Shown piece after piece: positions 1 to 12,588 of a DNA stretch of 64,000 nt. The notes beneath the pieces were generated by a model. That model did not search any database and was not told where the DNA came from. It saw only the letters and a program-made list of their open reading frames with translations. How positions within the stretch are numbered: position 1 is the stretch's first letter; every line of letters starts with the position of its first letter. A program made the position numbers and the translations under genes. The stretch is from Coccinella septempunctata (lineage: Eukaryota; Arthropoda; Insecta; Coleoptera; Coccinellidae): NCBI RefSeq assembly GCF_907165205.1, contig NC_058190.1, forward strand, positions 43,822,116 to 43,886,115, read 5' to 3'.

Positions 1-356
1 ATTGACTTACTCGGGCTCTATCCCAGTGTTGTATCGAATTTCTTCCGTTGTTTTTTTTTTGTTTTATTGGGTTTTCGTAACTGTACTTTTTGGCTGGTCG
101 TGATTTGAAACTTTTGCGTGTTAGAGGGAACTGCTTGGCTGACTAACATATTTTATGGCTTGAGGAGACTCGAATCTAAATTCTATAAGGTCTACGATGG
201 GTTGGCTCGATAATAAATAAAACCAAATAGCCAAGCATCAGCAGAATTGAAATAATTCATGATTCCAAACAGAATTGTGATAATAATTTTCAAACAGATA
301 GGAATAAACCTCATTCTATCACTTTAAACTTATAAACAACCGAGTTAACAACATTA

Positions 357-401
357 TACAGGGTGAGTCTTTGACTCGTACAAATATTTCAATATATAGA
401 G
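357..401 (+). repeat. Family A left-end fragment
   Basis: TACAGGGTGAGTCTTTGACT followed by CGTACAAATATTTCAA, after which similarity ends. Only the terminal about 45 bp is present. Confidence 0.65.
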
Positions 402-2109
402 GTACTCTACAGAGCCCAAGGCTCCCCTACTACAAATGGCACATTCAAAATACGGTGAAATCGTTTTAATTTTTTTTTTAATCTTTGGAAATTGAGGTAT
501 TAATTAAGTGTTGTCCAGGGAATATTTCGAATTGAAGTGAACGGATAGTGACGTATAAGTATTTTCAATTCGTAAGCGTAAAGATAAATAGCTACTTGAA
601 AACATCATCGAGAAACGCCAAGGTTTATATCGATAAGTATCAATCTAACAAACATCTCATTGCATTTCCCTGAGAAATCCAACGATCTGAATCACTCGTT
701 TGCATTTTTCTCACATTCTCCAGCTTGCATAACGCAAATCGAGTCACCCGTGGCGAAGGCATGTTGAGCTCTTGACCTTTTATCAGTATAATAAGAATAA
801 TTACCTCAGAAATACTTATCGAGTTTTTTGCCCGATCAATTTGTACCTAGTTAAGTCCAGTTTTTCGCCGCTTCTCATTAAGTGGCAGCAGTTATTTCTT
901 TGTAGGTGCTGTTATTATGAAATGAATACCATTGGTAATAATCGATAACTATCGGAGATTCACTGGAATTAACCGACCAAATTTTTTATTCATCGCATAG
1001 GAAGTTGTTAGATGTTATTATCGCCGTATGAATAGATAAATAACACCGGATTAGCTCAATTCGATGATTGGGATTTCACTGGTCGATTCTTCGTTAGAAG
1101 AATTTTGAACGTCTGAAAAAAATGCAAGACATCGCTCATCGACTGGGATTACTTTCAGGATGTAGTTTTTCACGCACGAATTGTGGAATTAGCGTCTCAG
1201 AGGTCTGGCGGATGAACATCAATTCAAGAATATCGACCTGTGTCTTCAGAATAACACGAACCCCAAATTTATGACTAATTTACACGAGTTTACAGCATGG
1301 GGGATCTGCTGAACTGGCAGCATCTGTCCCAGTTCTTCAGGTCAAGATGTCAATCCATAGTCAGCCACACTTCATTACGCTAATTAGAGAATTATTCACA
1401 TGGGGACAATAATTAGTATTTAATGGTATGATGCATGAACATGTCGTCTTTCAGCAGTTTCGAGAAAATTGACGTCTATGTTGGGGACATAGCTCCTATC
1501 AAAACTTGAAGATAAGATAACAATTCCAGTTAGACTGGGGTTTCTTGTTCTGATTCCAACAAATTATTTCGTACTTGGAACCTGGATGGGAAGTGTTTTG
1601 GCTAGATGCCCTAATAAACTTGGTCCTCAGATGCAAGGATTTTTTAAAGAATACAGTCGGAAAACATATTTCTTCAACAAACACACCTCGAAATAAATAT
1701 TTGATTTCCTTTGATTTGCATGAAATTGACGTACAACGCATTGAGAAACGCTGTAAGTTACAGAAAAAGTGGTGTAATGGATAATTTTTTTTATCTCTTA
1801 TACTTTACTGAGCATTTGCCTAGAAGGCCTGAAAGGAACGGGTTCTTTCATGACTGGTGTACAAAAAAAACAATAATTTTATCATCTCTTCAATAATATA
1901 AAACTATCTCGAATCAATTCTCTATAATTAAATGAAAAATATGTAATTACATATATGTATACCAACATCTGACATCTGCTTCAGGAGTTATGTAAGGACA
2001 AACAAACAAACATAAGTTTCATATTTCCTAAATATACTATAATAATGAAAAGTGTTCACCAAGTAAAATTGCAGTTAAAAAGTAGAACATAGGGGAGCGA
2101 AAGAGTTTA
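402..2109. other. No gene seen; AT-rich
   Basis: Intergenic or intronic. Short opposite-strand frames at 1499-1896 are unremarkable. Nothing else is supported. Confidence 0.5.
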
Positions 2110-3019
2110 CGAGGATGTATTGATATCTAGTTAGCCTAGACCAGTAGACTGAGTAGACCATGCATAAAAAAAATATTATGTTACAATAGCAACGAACAAT
2201 CACTCATTAGAAGTGTCAGTGTCAATATTTCATACGTCAATTTGGACATGAGAAAGAAAAATTTCTGCAAAATGGATCGCCAAATGTTTGAATGTTGAAC
2301 AAAAGCGTGCAAAGGTAGAAGCATCGCGTTTGATCTGTACTCGATGTAGACTTCTTAAACCGAATTGTTACTATGGATGAGACTTGGGTACATTTCTACG
2401 ATCTAGAAACAATGCAACAATTGATTGAATGGCGACAGTCCGGTCCTCCAAGACCTAAGAAATTTCGTGTCCAAAAATCTGCTGGAAAAGTTCTTACTTC
2501 AGTTTTTTGGGATTGCCATGGAGTAATCATGATTGATTTTCTGGATACGGGTAGAACAATAATCGGAGATTACTATTCAACATTACTGACCACTATACGG
2601 GAAAAAATTAAAGAGAAAAGACGCGGAAGGTTATTCAAAAGTGTTAAGTTTTTGCAGGACAACGCCCCTGCGAACAAATCTCATGTTGCCATGTAAAAAA
2701 TTCGTGATTTAGGGTTTGAATTACTAGAAGACCCCCCTTATCCACCAGAGTTAGCTCCATCCGACTATCATCTCTTTTCTCAACTGAAAAAAAGTTCAAA
2801 AGATCATAAATTTTCTTCCAACGAGGAGGTAATAAAAGCTATGGAGGTCTGGTTTGCAGATCAAGAAGAAACATTTTTTTTTGAAAGGTCTAGAGACGTT
2901 GTAGGTTCGCTGTAATAATTGTATCTAATTAAGAGGAGAATATGTTGAGTAATAAAATATTTTGATATTGAAATTTGTTTGGCTCTATAGTAGGCTAAGA
3001 ATTTTTCAATATATCCTCA
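2110..3019 (+). mobile_element. mariner copy 1, internally deleted
   Basis: The left end CGAGGATGTATTGATATCTA and the right end ending TTTTTCAATATATCCTCA form the family's inverted repeats, flanked by TA on both sides (2108-2109 and 3020-3021). At about 910 bp it is shorter than the roughly 1.27-kb copies elsewhere in the window. The missing segment is the N-terminal DNA-binding part of the transposase: the sequence jumps at about 2222-2232 from the 5' leader to the region before the catalytic core. The polyadenylation-side leader and 3' UTR are recognisable. Confidence 0.9.
2373..2925 (+). pseudogene. mariner transposase remnant (catalytic and C-terminal part)
   Basis: The frame opens at MDETWVHFYD, which carries the first catalytic aspartate of the DD34D triad, and runs through SVFWDCHGVIMIDF to FLQDNAPANKSHVAM with the second aspartate. 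It is stopped at 2694 by a TAA replacing a glutamine codon. The same frame continues as KIRDLGFELL, PELAPSDYHLF with the third aspartate, and a C-terminus ending near 2914. The DNA-binding helix-turn-helix region is deleted, and the histidine after the second motif is asparagine (NKSH instead of HKSH). This copy cannot encode active transposase. Confidence 0.88.
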
Positions 3020-3324
3020 TATATCTCTTGTGAACTACTTGGACATGTTCCATGCAGTTGAAAATGTTATAGATATGTTTTCAAATATCATTGTAGAACA
3101 CTCTGATTTCAATAGTGTAGTATCGACATAGCGGAAATATTACTTCTTTATAAATCTATCCCCAATTTACCCCTTCAGAATGTGTAGATCAGAGGAAAAA
3201 GCTGAGAGAATTGTTGTCAATTAGAACTCATGGACATGGACGGTGGACGGTCATTCATGAAATCAGCAACTAACATTATCCCTGGCAGTGAACTGAAGAA
3301 ATCCCTTGTGGATACCTTCCTATT

Positions 3325-3875
3325 CTAGAATGCACCCAAACCCAAGGTCACCGTCCACACCCCAAGGTCACCTCGCAATTCGGCCAGAACAGTCCAGCCC
3401 GTCCACGACTGGAAAAATTGCAAGACACACAATCGACACAAATATTGCGGTATCGTGAATGAATTATAGTAATGAAACATCGAGAAGGCTGCGTTGGCGT
3501 GTCGGTGCACTTCGCGGTCGACGAACATGGACAGTATGACGTCACACGTATGAGTCGTCTCTCCACTACCGTGGGAAAATCGCGACAGGCGAGAGAGTGG
3601 AGTTCCATTGGAACCGGGCCTCATTCCGTATGCTGTACCTCTTGCGACAATGCTATGTGCGACTATGCCTGATGTCAGTTGAACTGGACAAGGTCCTCTC
3701 GACGTCAGGATTTGATTGGGACGATCTTTCAACAATTCGATCCGACGAGTACGTCGCCGTTTTTGACATAACGGAGGCTCCTTATTCAGACATTGAGATC
3801 AAGTGGGCACTCCTCTTGCAAAATGTGATTTTGAGGTTAGTTTTCCAAATGGGCGACGGTCAATTTGACAGATGA
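3325..3875. other. GC-rich island with overlapping open frames, function unknown
   Basis: Unlike its AT-rich surroundings, this segment stays open in several frames. On the plus strand there is a 66-codon frame at 3472-3672 (REGCVGVSVHFAVDEHGQYD) and one at about 3540-3875 (ELDKVLSTSGFDWDDLST, ITEAPYSDIEIKW) that runs into a possible donor at AG|GTTAG (3835). On the minus strand a 136-codon frame spans 3325-3735. No domain was recognised. It could be an exon, a decayed gene or a regulatory island. A family B MITE follows. Confidence 0.35.
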
Positions 3876-3936
3876 TATTTGACAAGTGCTCATATTCTTT
3901 CACCATCAACTAAGGAAGAGTAACGCCTTCGTAATG

Positions 3937-4457
3937 TACAGGGTGGGCAAAATTCGTTGTCTACTGAGAGGATCTCGAGAACTATAGAAGCTAAAAGAAA
4001 ACGGATGACAGATTCCGAGCTCATTTTCGGAGAAACGAAGAATGGTGAAAACCGCAGCCTCCTACGATACTTCGATTTTGAGTTTGACAATTTCGTAAAA
4101 TTCTCATAACTTTTTTGTCGTTGAAGTTACAAATCTGAAACATGAACCTTCTACAGGCACTTTTTTACGTAAAATCCACTGATGAGATATTTTTTCATTT
4201 CGAATCATTAGGTGAACTAAACTTATATTGAATTCGTTATTTTTGAACTGGAAAAATCTTTTGTCAGTAGATTCTACGTATGAAAGTGCCTAAGAAGGTT
4301 CAAGTTTCAGATCTATAACTTCAAAGACAAAATAGTTATGAGAACTTTTCGAAATCGTCAAAATCTCAATTTTTGTTTATAACTCGGAATCTGAAAATGA
4401 TAGGCTCATTCTGTTGTCAGATTTGGGTTAGTCATGAAAAAGAGGTCGCCCACTCTG
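3937..4457 (+). mobile_element. Family B MITE-like element, interrupted or truncated at the right
   Basis: Starts TACAGGGTGGGCAAAATTCG and runs through GATCTCGAGAACTATAGAAG, AAAACGGATGACAG and the paired AAGTTCTCATAAC / GTTATGAGAACTTTTCG segments. At 4457 it meets a second family B terminus instead of its own mirror end, with only GCCCACTCTGTA left of the first copy's end. Confidence 0.75.
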
Positions 4458-4764
4458 TACAGGGTGGGCAAAATTCGTTGTCCACCGAGGGGGTCTCGAG
4501 AACTTTTAGAGCTAGAAGAAAACGGATGACACATTGCCTAGGTTCAAGTTTCAGATCTGTAACATAAAAGACAAAAAAGTTATGAAAAGTTTTCAAAATC
4601 GTCAAAATCTCATTTTTTGCTAATAACTCAAAATCTAAGATTCTTAGAAGGCTAGGGTTTTCACCATTCTGTGTTTCTCTGAAAAAGAGCTTGGAAATGT
4701 GTTTTCATCTAGCTCTTATAGTTCTCGAGATCCCCTGTGGACAACGAATTTTGCCCACCCTGTA
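4458..4764 (+). mobile_element. Family B MITE-like element, short version
   Basis: Both ends are intact: TACAGGGTGGGCAAAATTCG left and CGAATTTTGCCCACCCTGTA right, flanked by TA. The arms extend inward through GGTCTCGAGAACTTTTAGAG and its mirror CTCTTATAGTTCTCGAGATC. The centre is deleted relative to the 61909 copy. Confidence 0.82.
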
Positions 4765-4856
4765 CAAAAATGAATGATGATCTTCACCAAGTTCAATCCC
4801 CTAGAAGCTATTGCTGATAGCCTTAAAATATCATTAAGTACTTCTAGATGTGTTTC

Positions 4857-4913
4857 TTTTAACCTCTAGAATCAACTGTTGAAAAATTTGTACGAGTCAA
4901 AGACTCATACTGT
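4857..4913 (+). repeat. Family A right-end fragment
   Basis: AACCTCTAGAATCAACTGTT, then GTACGAGTCAAAGACTCATA and CTGTA: the terminal 57 bp of family A only. Confidence 0.65.
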
Positions 4914-5339
4914 ACATATTTTCGATACTTTCACTAGCATCTATCTATCGCCGACTTTGGCAGACTTTTACTTCATTTTATTTGGGAAATCTATTCGAAA
5001 ATTTATGAGAAACATCTAAACTAACCTAACCTGTGATAAAATAAAGGCAGTTCATTTCGAATTGACGTTACAGAAATCCACAATATACTTGTAGCGATCG
5101 CAGCGACTCTCTTATAATAAGTACAAAGATCGTTCTCCTTTTCTCTACTCCCCATAGAAAACAGTTTATAAATGCAGATCCACAGAACATTATTTTATTT
5201 TTTTTTTATACCACTCATCGTTGAAAAATTCACTCGAGAATTTCAATTAAAATAGTAACAAAGTTCAGTTACGACATAAAATGGAAAAATCCACAGATTC
5301 CTCGAAAGAATCCAAATGTCAATTTATAACCGGATACGC

Positions 5340-5760
5340 CGTATTGACATTCGAAACCGCAATTGATCATCAGCGACTTTCCTAATCGTCAAATGTCTCA
5401 GATCAGAAGAGCATTACCGAAAGGTCAAATTACGACCGCTGACAACCATCGACAAGTCGCAGTCACCGTCCGAAAATGCCGAAGGTCCCTGCCGGCCCCC
5501 TTAAATTCGAATTTCTATCTTTTCTGCCAATTAATAAGACTTTCGGTTTCATTAGCGGGTATTCCGTGGAATCCTCGGCTTGTGCAGGGGTCCTTGTTAT
5601 ATTGCCCAATTAATTTTCATATAATTGACTGGAGTCGCTGTCAACGAAACTTCTTCGCGCAGCAGATATCCCTGGAATTTCGCAGAGACGGACGCCGCCG
5701 CCTTTTGTTTGGCAACTTTCGATTTCGTTGCCAGGTAACGAGTAAAATCTGATTCACACA
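5340..5760. promoter_or_regulatory. GC-rich island, possible regulatory element
   Basis: CpG-containing sequence with homeodomain-type TAATTTTCATATAATTG and CAATTAATAAG words. The 129-codon frame in it has no recognisable domain and no splice signals I can defend. A conserved non-coding element is the preferred guess. Confidence 0.3.
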
Positions 5761-6639
5761 GGAAGCGATGTTCGAACAGCCGACCAGAGAATTTTTCGAC
5801 AAACTTTTTATGTCTATGCTTTTTATTGCCAACCTGTCATTTTAACAAACTTTTTTAGAGAAACACAGAATAATATTTAACTTCAAGTAATATTCCTCTA
5901 CTTCTTTCTTTCCAATTTTTCCTCACTTCAGTACATGTTAGAGAAAAATGTATAAAAATTCGTTTCCAGTTATTTGTCGACTACGTGTAGGTCATTTTAT
6001 ATCTATGATAGGATAAATTGCAACACTAAAAGAAGTCAAGTCGTTTCCATAGTACATCAAAATTCGAAAGGAAGGAATCTGATGAAAAATTAATCTGGCC
6101 CATTGTTAGATAATATAGAAGATTATAAATCTTCTTGCAATAAGAAACTCTGATGTTTCTGAAATAAGTATTTTCATTTCCTCTCAAATCCATTAATGAA
6201 ATGTTTCAAGCATCAATCTTCAACAAATCTTATGATCACATTGTTAAATATTTCCAGGAGCTTTCTTTAGATAGATAATCATGATTGGCACAATCTTCAT
6301 AGACAAAACAAAATGCCGGAACTTACCTCCTATTGGTTTCAAAAATTGATATTCCGAATAGATATTCATTCAAACATCTGGATCATGTAATAAATTAAGC
6401 AACATAGTGACATTTACGTTGTTGTTTCTGAATTAGTGCAAACAGTTCGCACAATTAAATTCGGCAAGGAAATAATTAACAGTGACATAATATTTCTGGG
6501 TCTATTAGATCAAGTCGTTAATCTCAATGTCGGACTGAATATTTGCATTTATGGGAAGGTTTTTCAATGTTCTTCGGTGAGTGTTATGCAAAAAATATAA
6601 AGAAAAAAGTTGTATTCGGATTTGTAAAAATTTGACTTG

Positions 6640-7055
6640 AAAAAACTCTTTTCAAATGCGTCTTGGTTGAAAATATGCAGGCTGTTGTCCATTCATAAAA
6701 AATTAATTTTCGGAATAAGTTCTTCATTGATGTGATGAATCTTCTCAGGACATAAAAATCCATTCACATCTTCCAATATTTTCATTATGACATTTCATAC
6801 CATAAAAATAACGGAAATTCAAGGAAATCAACTCTTAAAAGTAAGTTGAACCATTTAGGATAACTGAAATAATCTTCATAATTTCTCGTACAATGCGCCG
6901 TTTTCGAGTAGCCTTGATTCAAAAATAGAAAATATCTGCGAAATTCGAAAAATTGGGTACCTACTTTGGCGGAATGCAAAGGTATATAAAATATCCACAT
7001 AATCAACCTTAAGACATAACACATTACGAATGTGTAGTGCCTTGTAATCTGGAGG
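6640..7055 (+). mobile_element. Family A, old divergent copy
   Basis: Lower-identity match over the interior of family A: a GCAGGCTGTTG block, TTCTTCATTGATGTGATGAA, ACAATGCGCCGTTTTCGAGT and GGTACCTACTTTGGCGG. Neither terminus is recognisable. The clean stretch ATGCGCCGTTTTCGAGTA ties it to the family. Confidence 0.6.
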
Positions 7056-7489
7056 GAATTTTGTTGTCATTACATTTGTCATTCTTCTATGTCTGTGAAC
7101 TTGGCAAAGAAGAACATTTAAACGTTCAAAGAAGATGAAAATAAAAGGTTAAATGGATTCAGTTTGAATCTGGTAACTCTTGTAAGAGATTAAATAAACA
7201 ATGTCAATAAATGATTACATACTTATTGGAGATTGAAGAGTTTGTATTAGTGGTTGAAAGCTGAATTCTTTATTATTATTATGGAAAATTAAATGGAAAT
7301 CAGGGAAAAATACCTACTCAGTACTCAGTATTTACCGCCAACGAAACTGAGGTAACTCATTTGTTGTTTCATAAATACTACTTCGTTCGCCAAATAAAAT
7401 GGAAAAAGTGAGTTTTTGCTGGCTTTTTCAATATAGAAGCTTATTTCCAAGGTTAAGATAGTAGACTTATAGCCGTTTTATGAAAACGC

Positions 7490-8560
7490 CCGTTAATCGA
7501 CATCAACATCAAAACCATCGATATTCCGCTAAAGGTAGTTCCACACGATGAGACAAATTCGTCGTACAACATTCAACGGTCACTGGATTAACATTTTTCA
7601 TCAGTTTTACTTCAGGTTGAACCTTAACACTTTGTAGTTAATTAGACGAATGATGAACGCACGCTCATTTCGGCTAAACTCTAATCTTATACAGACTATA
7701 CTGAATTCACCAAACGAACCGACTTGTATTCTTTGTTTTTTTTTGCACGTTTTCGTTCAAGTTTCCGATAATCGACCACAGGCTAATTATCGAGGATAAT
7801 AAACCGCGGTCGATCCGATTAGAGCTCCCAATATTGATAATTTAGGCAGTTTGAGCCGGACGACGAAACGTTCAAGGGTAACTTTTCATAATTATGTCAT
7901 GAGGAATGTCGGACCATCGTCATCTTATCGGTGGAACGGCGGTCGTTAGGCCCAATGGAAAACGATTTGACGAGATGAAGAAATCCCAATTTCCAGCGGG
8001 GAGGACCAGAAACCGACTCGATTATCGGCAGTTAATGATCTCACTCTCATTTTCGCATTTGCGGAGCAACCGCACACCGGCCTATTCCCGAAAATACCTG
8101 CATCGGTCGCGGATTCTCGAGGTGGGCAACAGATTGTGATCTGCCGAGATATTTTAATTAAAAGCTGGACCACAACAAAAAGCAAAACTCCGCGCGCCGG
8201 TTAAATATGCGGGAGAGAGAGAGAGAAAGGCCAAATCGACGGTACCGTAGTATTTTGCACCACCCGCAGCTCTGAGCGGGTTCCCATCCAATTAAGCCCG
8301 TCTGATATTTAGTTTATTGTCCAAACCTGATTTTATTCGCTCGGACTCTCGGCCGATCCATGATTTTCTCGACTTTTTATGGGATTTGAGGCATCGAAAG
8401 CGCCCGCTTTTCGGCAAACCAATCCGACACCGACTTTTTTTTATATCAATCCGCTTTCGACGGTGCGCGCCTCGTAAAATTTGAATTTAGGGCCCTGGCA
8501 ACCGTTCAATCAATCTCTCGGCCGATATTGACGGTCGGAAATTACCGGAGAGCTCAATGG
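7490..8560. promoter_or_regulatory. Long GC-rich island, possible enhancer or promoter
   Basis: About 1.1 kb enriched in CpG, with a short GA run at 8212-8227, several ATTA/TAAT-containing words and TTTATTGTCC-like stretches. Frames of 77-79 codons on both strands in 7906-8185 look like GC-driven shadows. Its character resembles conserved developmental non-coding DNA. Confidence 0.3.
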
Positions 8561-8708
8561 ATTGGGGATTTTCACCGATTTTTTTTCGGAAACGTTCTGA
8601 ATCTGTCGAAATATTCATTGCTTGATTCCAAGGAAGGTTATTATTGCTCGATTACGAACAAATATAACAGATTTGGGTTACGAAGTAGATGTTTTAGCTA
8701 TAACGTTA

Positions 8709-9400
8709 TACAGGGTGAGTGGTCGACTTGTACAAATATTTTAACAGTAGATTCTTGAGGTCAAAGGAAACACTTTTTTCCTCTGCCATTTTTTTCGAAT
8801 CGGCTCGGTTTGAAAGATACAGGCTGTTGAAAAACCATAAAAAAAATGTTATTTTTAGTTCTATCTCACAAACGGTTTTATCGAATGAACTGAATTTCGG
8901 AATATACTTTTTCATTTGTTTGAAGAATCTTTTTCGAACACACGATATCACCCACGTCTCCTAGTTTTCTCATTATGACCTTTGCGTACCATAAAAATAC
9001 CAAAAATTCAAAGAACCCAACTCTTGAAACTAAGTTAGACGTTATCTAATGAATATTTGAACGTTTTGTAAAATAAAAGTATTCTTCATAAATTCTCGTA
9101 TAATGCGCCGTTTTCGAGTAATTTGATATTCAAAACTTAAAAAGTATTAGCGAAATTTGAAAAATGGGGTACTTTGGCTGAATACAACTCTGTTTAAAAG
9201 ATCCACAGATGTGTAAGGGCTGGATATGCTGAAGGTAATTTCGTTTTCTCCAAGGGTGGCACAGCTCATTGTGAAAACATAAAATGGCTGTATCTTTTTA
9301 TCAGGGTCGAATCGAAAAAAATATTATGGGAAAAAATTTTTTTTTTACCTCAAGAATCACATGCTAAAATATATGTACGAGTCAAAGACTCATCCCGTAT
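8709..9400 (+). mobile_element. Family A MITE-like element, near full length
   Basis: This about 690-bp repeat begins TACAGGGTGAGTGGTCGACT and ends GAGTCAAAGACTCATCCCGTA. The outer about 45 bp of the two ends are inverted repeats: GTACAAATATTTTAACAGTA on the left, mirrored near the right end. The interior contains blocks recurring in all copies: CGGCTCGGTTTGAAAGATAC, AAGATATCACCCACGTCTTC-like sequence, and CATTATGAAAAC-like sequence near GGCACAGCTC. There is no coding capacity; small frames seen in it recur in other copies only because the DNA repeats. Confidence 0.82.
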
Positions 9401-12159
9401 AGTGGTTAGAGTTTTAACACTAAGGGTTGGAGCAATATAGTTGTGAATCTCAGAGGTTGTCTCCTTGAAGAATCGGTTTCAATGGCCCACTCTGTTCAAA
9501 TTTACTTCACATTAGGAAAATCTGAATTTCTTTTTTCTTTCCTTATACATATTCCAAAGAAGATTCGATTATATTTTGAGTTTTTCAATAAACACAAGTT
9601 AAATGGAAAAAAGAATGTGATGGCATCAAAACTTTATGTCTGCATTACTCTTGACTAATGAGCCTCTGGAGAAATCATTCAGAAATGTGAGATCCCCAGT
9701 TTTTTTCACTCATCAGCAATTTTTTCTGATTGTCGAGAGATGGTGAAAATATAAGGCTTGTAAAATTCAAAACCAACGAAATCAAACGAGTTAAACTGGC
9801 ATCCACTGTATCCCCACAAACTCATGAATTATTTTCAATTCATTTTTCACTCCAAAACTCTCGACTATGCCCAGCATGTATATTGGTGGTATTGGTTAGA
9901 ATCTCTACCGTTGATCTCGTACGTTAGACAAGATTTTATCGGTGCTCTATCGAAACGAAAATTTTATCGCTTGCGTTTAGTACGCAGACAAATCCCTTTC
10001 GAATACAAATTTCCACACGATAGTAAAATATCATGTTTATGAATTCACCTGAAATTGTGACTTTTCACGAAGCCTCTGCTCTGAGAATAACAAACATAAA
10101 TTGATATTCTTCTTCTGAAACGAACGTGGCTACATGCCGCAATGAATTTTAAAACTATTACCAACAATTGTGCCCATATGGTAGGATTTGGAGAAAGGTT
10201 ATACCGGGAATATTCGTGTGAAATAGAAGTGTACCACAAGGGAGCAGGAAAGCAAAAACCACAGTCAATAATTATATTATAACGCCCTAGAACAAAGTGC
10301 GTACAAGTTAAGATCAAACAACTGTTTTATTTTCGTATGAAAGAAGTGATGTTCTGAAAAATCTTGAAGAAAAAGCAATTATTATAAGATCATTAATATA
10401 AGGGATGAAATGGGTGTGAGAAAGAAATGATTTCAATTCCAAAAAATAGAAGTTTGCTAATGTTTCACAGAATAATCCATATAATACTTTTAAATAGAAA
10501 GAGATGGTGGTCTACTGTAGGATAGCCTATTCAAATTCCTCATATACTATCGATCACTTTCTCACAAAACCTATGAGAATTGTCTCCGGGCGTAATTCGT
10601 CCACGTATAAAACTCCTCAACCCTCTAATTTGAAAGGACACGAGACAATGAGGGGCGTGGGAAAATGATCGCAGATTCTAAACTGTTATTCATCGATTCT
10701 TATATGGTAGCACCAAGGTCCTTCAAGCTCACCGGTCGAGAACTATTTTAATAAATAAATAAATAACTCGGCTAAGATTATTCCTAATCTGAGCAAATTA
10801 TGCAACATCGTTTACGACCTCCCTAGCTCATTCATATACGATCTGGATTTCCTTCGAATGGTATCGATAAAGCTGCAATAATTTTCAGTAAAACACAATT
10901 TCTGCTATGTTTTATTCGATACCTAGTTTCTTGAAACTTATCATAACGAATACAATTCCAATTCTCGTTATTCCAGAAGACGAAGGAGTTGGTATTCTTT
11001 ACAGACTTCCATAATCTGATGATGGAGGACAAAGTATATTTTAGTAGCAACAGAAATACAAGTCGAGTCTTTGAAATGAAATAAGCAATGACAATAAATG
11101 ATTACATATTGGAGATGAATATTAAAGCTAATATGGGTGGTTGAAAGCTGAATTCGAATATTATCGAAAATGAAATAGAAATCAAGAGAAAAATATGTAA
11201 TAAAAACGAGGGTAAAAGTGAGTTTATGCTTGTTTTTCTAACGATATAACTTACAAAATGGGACCACATACAATTTCAAGCAAGCTCCAGTAAGATGCCA
11301 TCTTTTCTTGAAAAACTGATGGAAGAACTTGGTATAATTCTCAAGCCTTTCTAGAAAAGGCTAACGAACATTTAATCGAGTTCTGTGACATCAGGGAAAG
11401 TTCGAAGAAAATGAGATCGAATGGCGTACTAAATCAGCACCAGGAACCTTTAGTGGAGCCATGTAACTACCAACAAAAAAACAGTAAAATACACATTCAA
11501 CCATCAACATGCGACTCCATTGGCGGGTAACACGGTGAAATCGAAAGGCGATCTTTATCTACCAACCATATAGAACTGAATCGTTGCCAATAAAAAGGAG
11601 CATATGGAAAGAGGAAGAGCGCCATTTTGGGTGAGAAAGTCACCTGAACACTGGGAATCAGTCAAAATCTAACCTAATCTAATTAAATTACCATATACTC
11701 CGGCCACTGCACGTCAATCAGTGCCATTCGTAGGCCGTTATTGACAGATTTCCGACAAAACATTGAGGTTGCGTATTCTATCACCGTATGGATCGCTTCA
11801 ATATTGGCGAGATCTCCTTTTAAGGAGCCATCTAGAAACCGTGGTGCAGACGAGGTCTCGACACAGTCTCGGTTTCTGATTTATTAATAATTGTTTTGAA
11901 TTATTTCACAATCTTTGCCGGCTCTCCGCGGTATCTAATTAAATCTAATTAAATGTTGCATGGGTAGATTATATGGTACACTCATCAAAATCTGATGGTA
12001 CACACTAGGTGGAGAAACTGGAGAGCTTTCTTCGATTCGAAGTTTTTCAACGCTTGAGCTGGGACCTACAAGAAACATTAATCTCTTTTTGAACGAGCCA
12101 CTACAAGTTAGAGACATTTTTATGGTGTCCCCAAGACTTTGTCACTGTTTTTTTGTATT
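9401..12159. other. No gene seen; AT-rich
   Basis: Contains an (AAAT)n run at 10750-10766. Frames up to 90 codons lack domains or splice context. Confidence 0.5.
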
Positions 12160-12588
12160 TTTTTATGTTAATTTGGGAATACTAGGTCGATTCATAAAAA
12201 ATAAAACACTGGGTGTCAATGAATAGCCTCGAAAAAAATCAAGGGGTGATTTCTTGTCCAAAAGCACTATGTGTCTTTCATACAGGGTGTTTCTTAATTG
12301 GGAGTACAAACGAAAAGAGGGGATTCCTTGAGTAATTTCAAGAAAAGAAGTCTCATAAACATGGGACCGCAAACGATTCTTTTTCGAGATACAGGGTGTT
12401 GAAGTTTTCCTCTTATAGTATCTGCGCTTCACAAGATATTCAACAGAAATTTGGCATAAATATCACAATTGTTAGTTCACACCATGTGACTTGCTTATTT
12501 CGATAGCAAATCTAGGTGGTACTTTTTATGGTACACTGTCCCCTGTTTTCCTGCAGAACTTTTTTGGTGAGCCACTGTTAATTTGAAA
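12160..12588. repeat. Decayed repeat with CAGGGTGTTTC and CAGGGTGTTGA boxes
   Basis: Two CAGGGTGTT boxes at about 12284 and 12392 and the segment AAGGGGTGATTTCTTGT (12242), which recurs inverted near 35700. Similar TTTCCTCTTA / GCTTCACAA words occur near 36740. This indicates an old interspersed repeat whose ends are unresolved. Confidence 0.45.

Noticed and set aside
3570..3578. Su(H)-like Notch-response site CGTGGGAAA, with similar sites near 10649, 13330, 33664 and 37687
   Set aside because: About four such degenerate 9-mers are expected by chance in 64 kb on two strands, and they are scattered without pairing, so they do not support Notch feedback control.
5363..5752. 129-codon plus-strand frame
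   Set aside because: No domain, no splice sites, and composition explained by the local GC-rich island.
8706..8964. 81-codon frames on both strands
   Set aside because: They are translations of the family A MITE and recur wherever it occurs.
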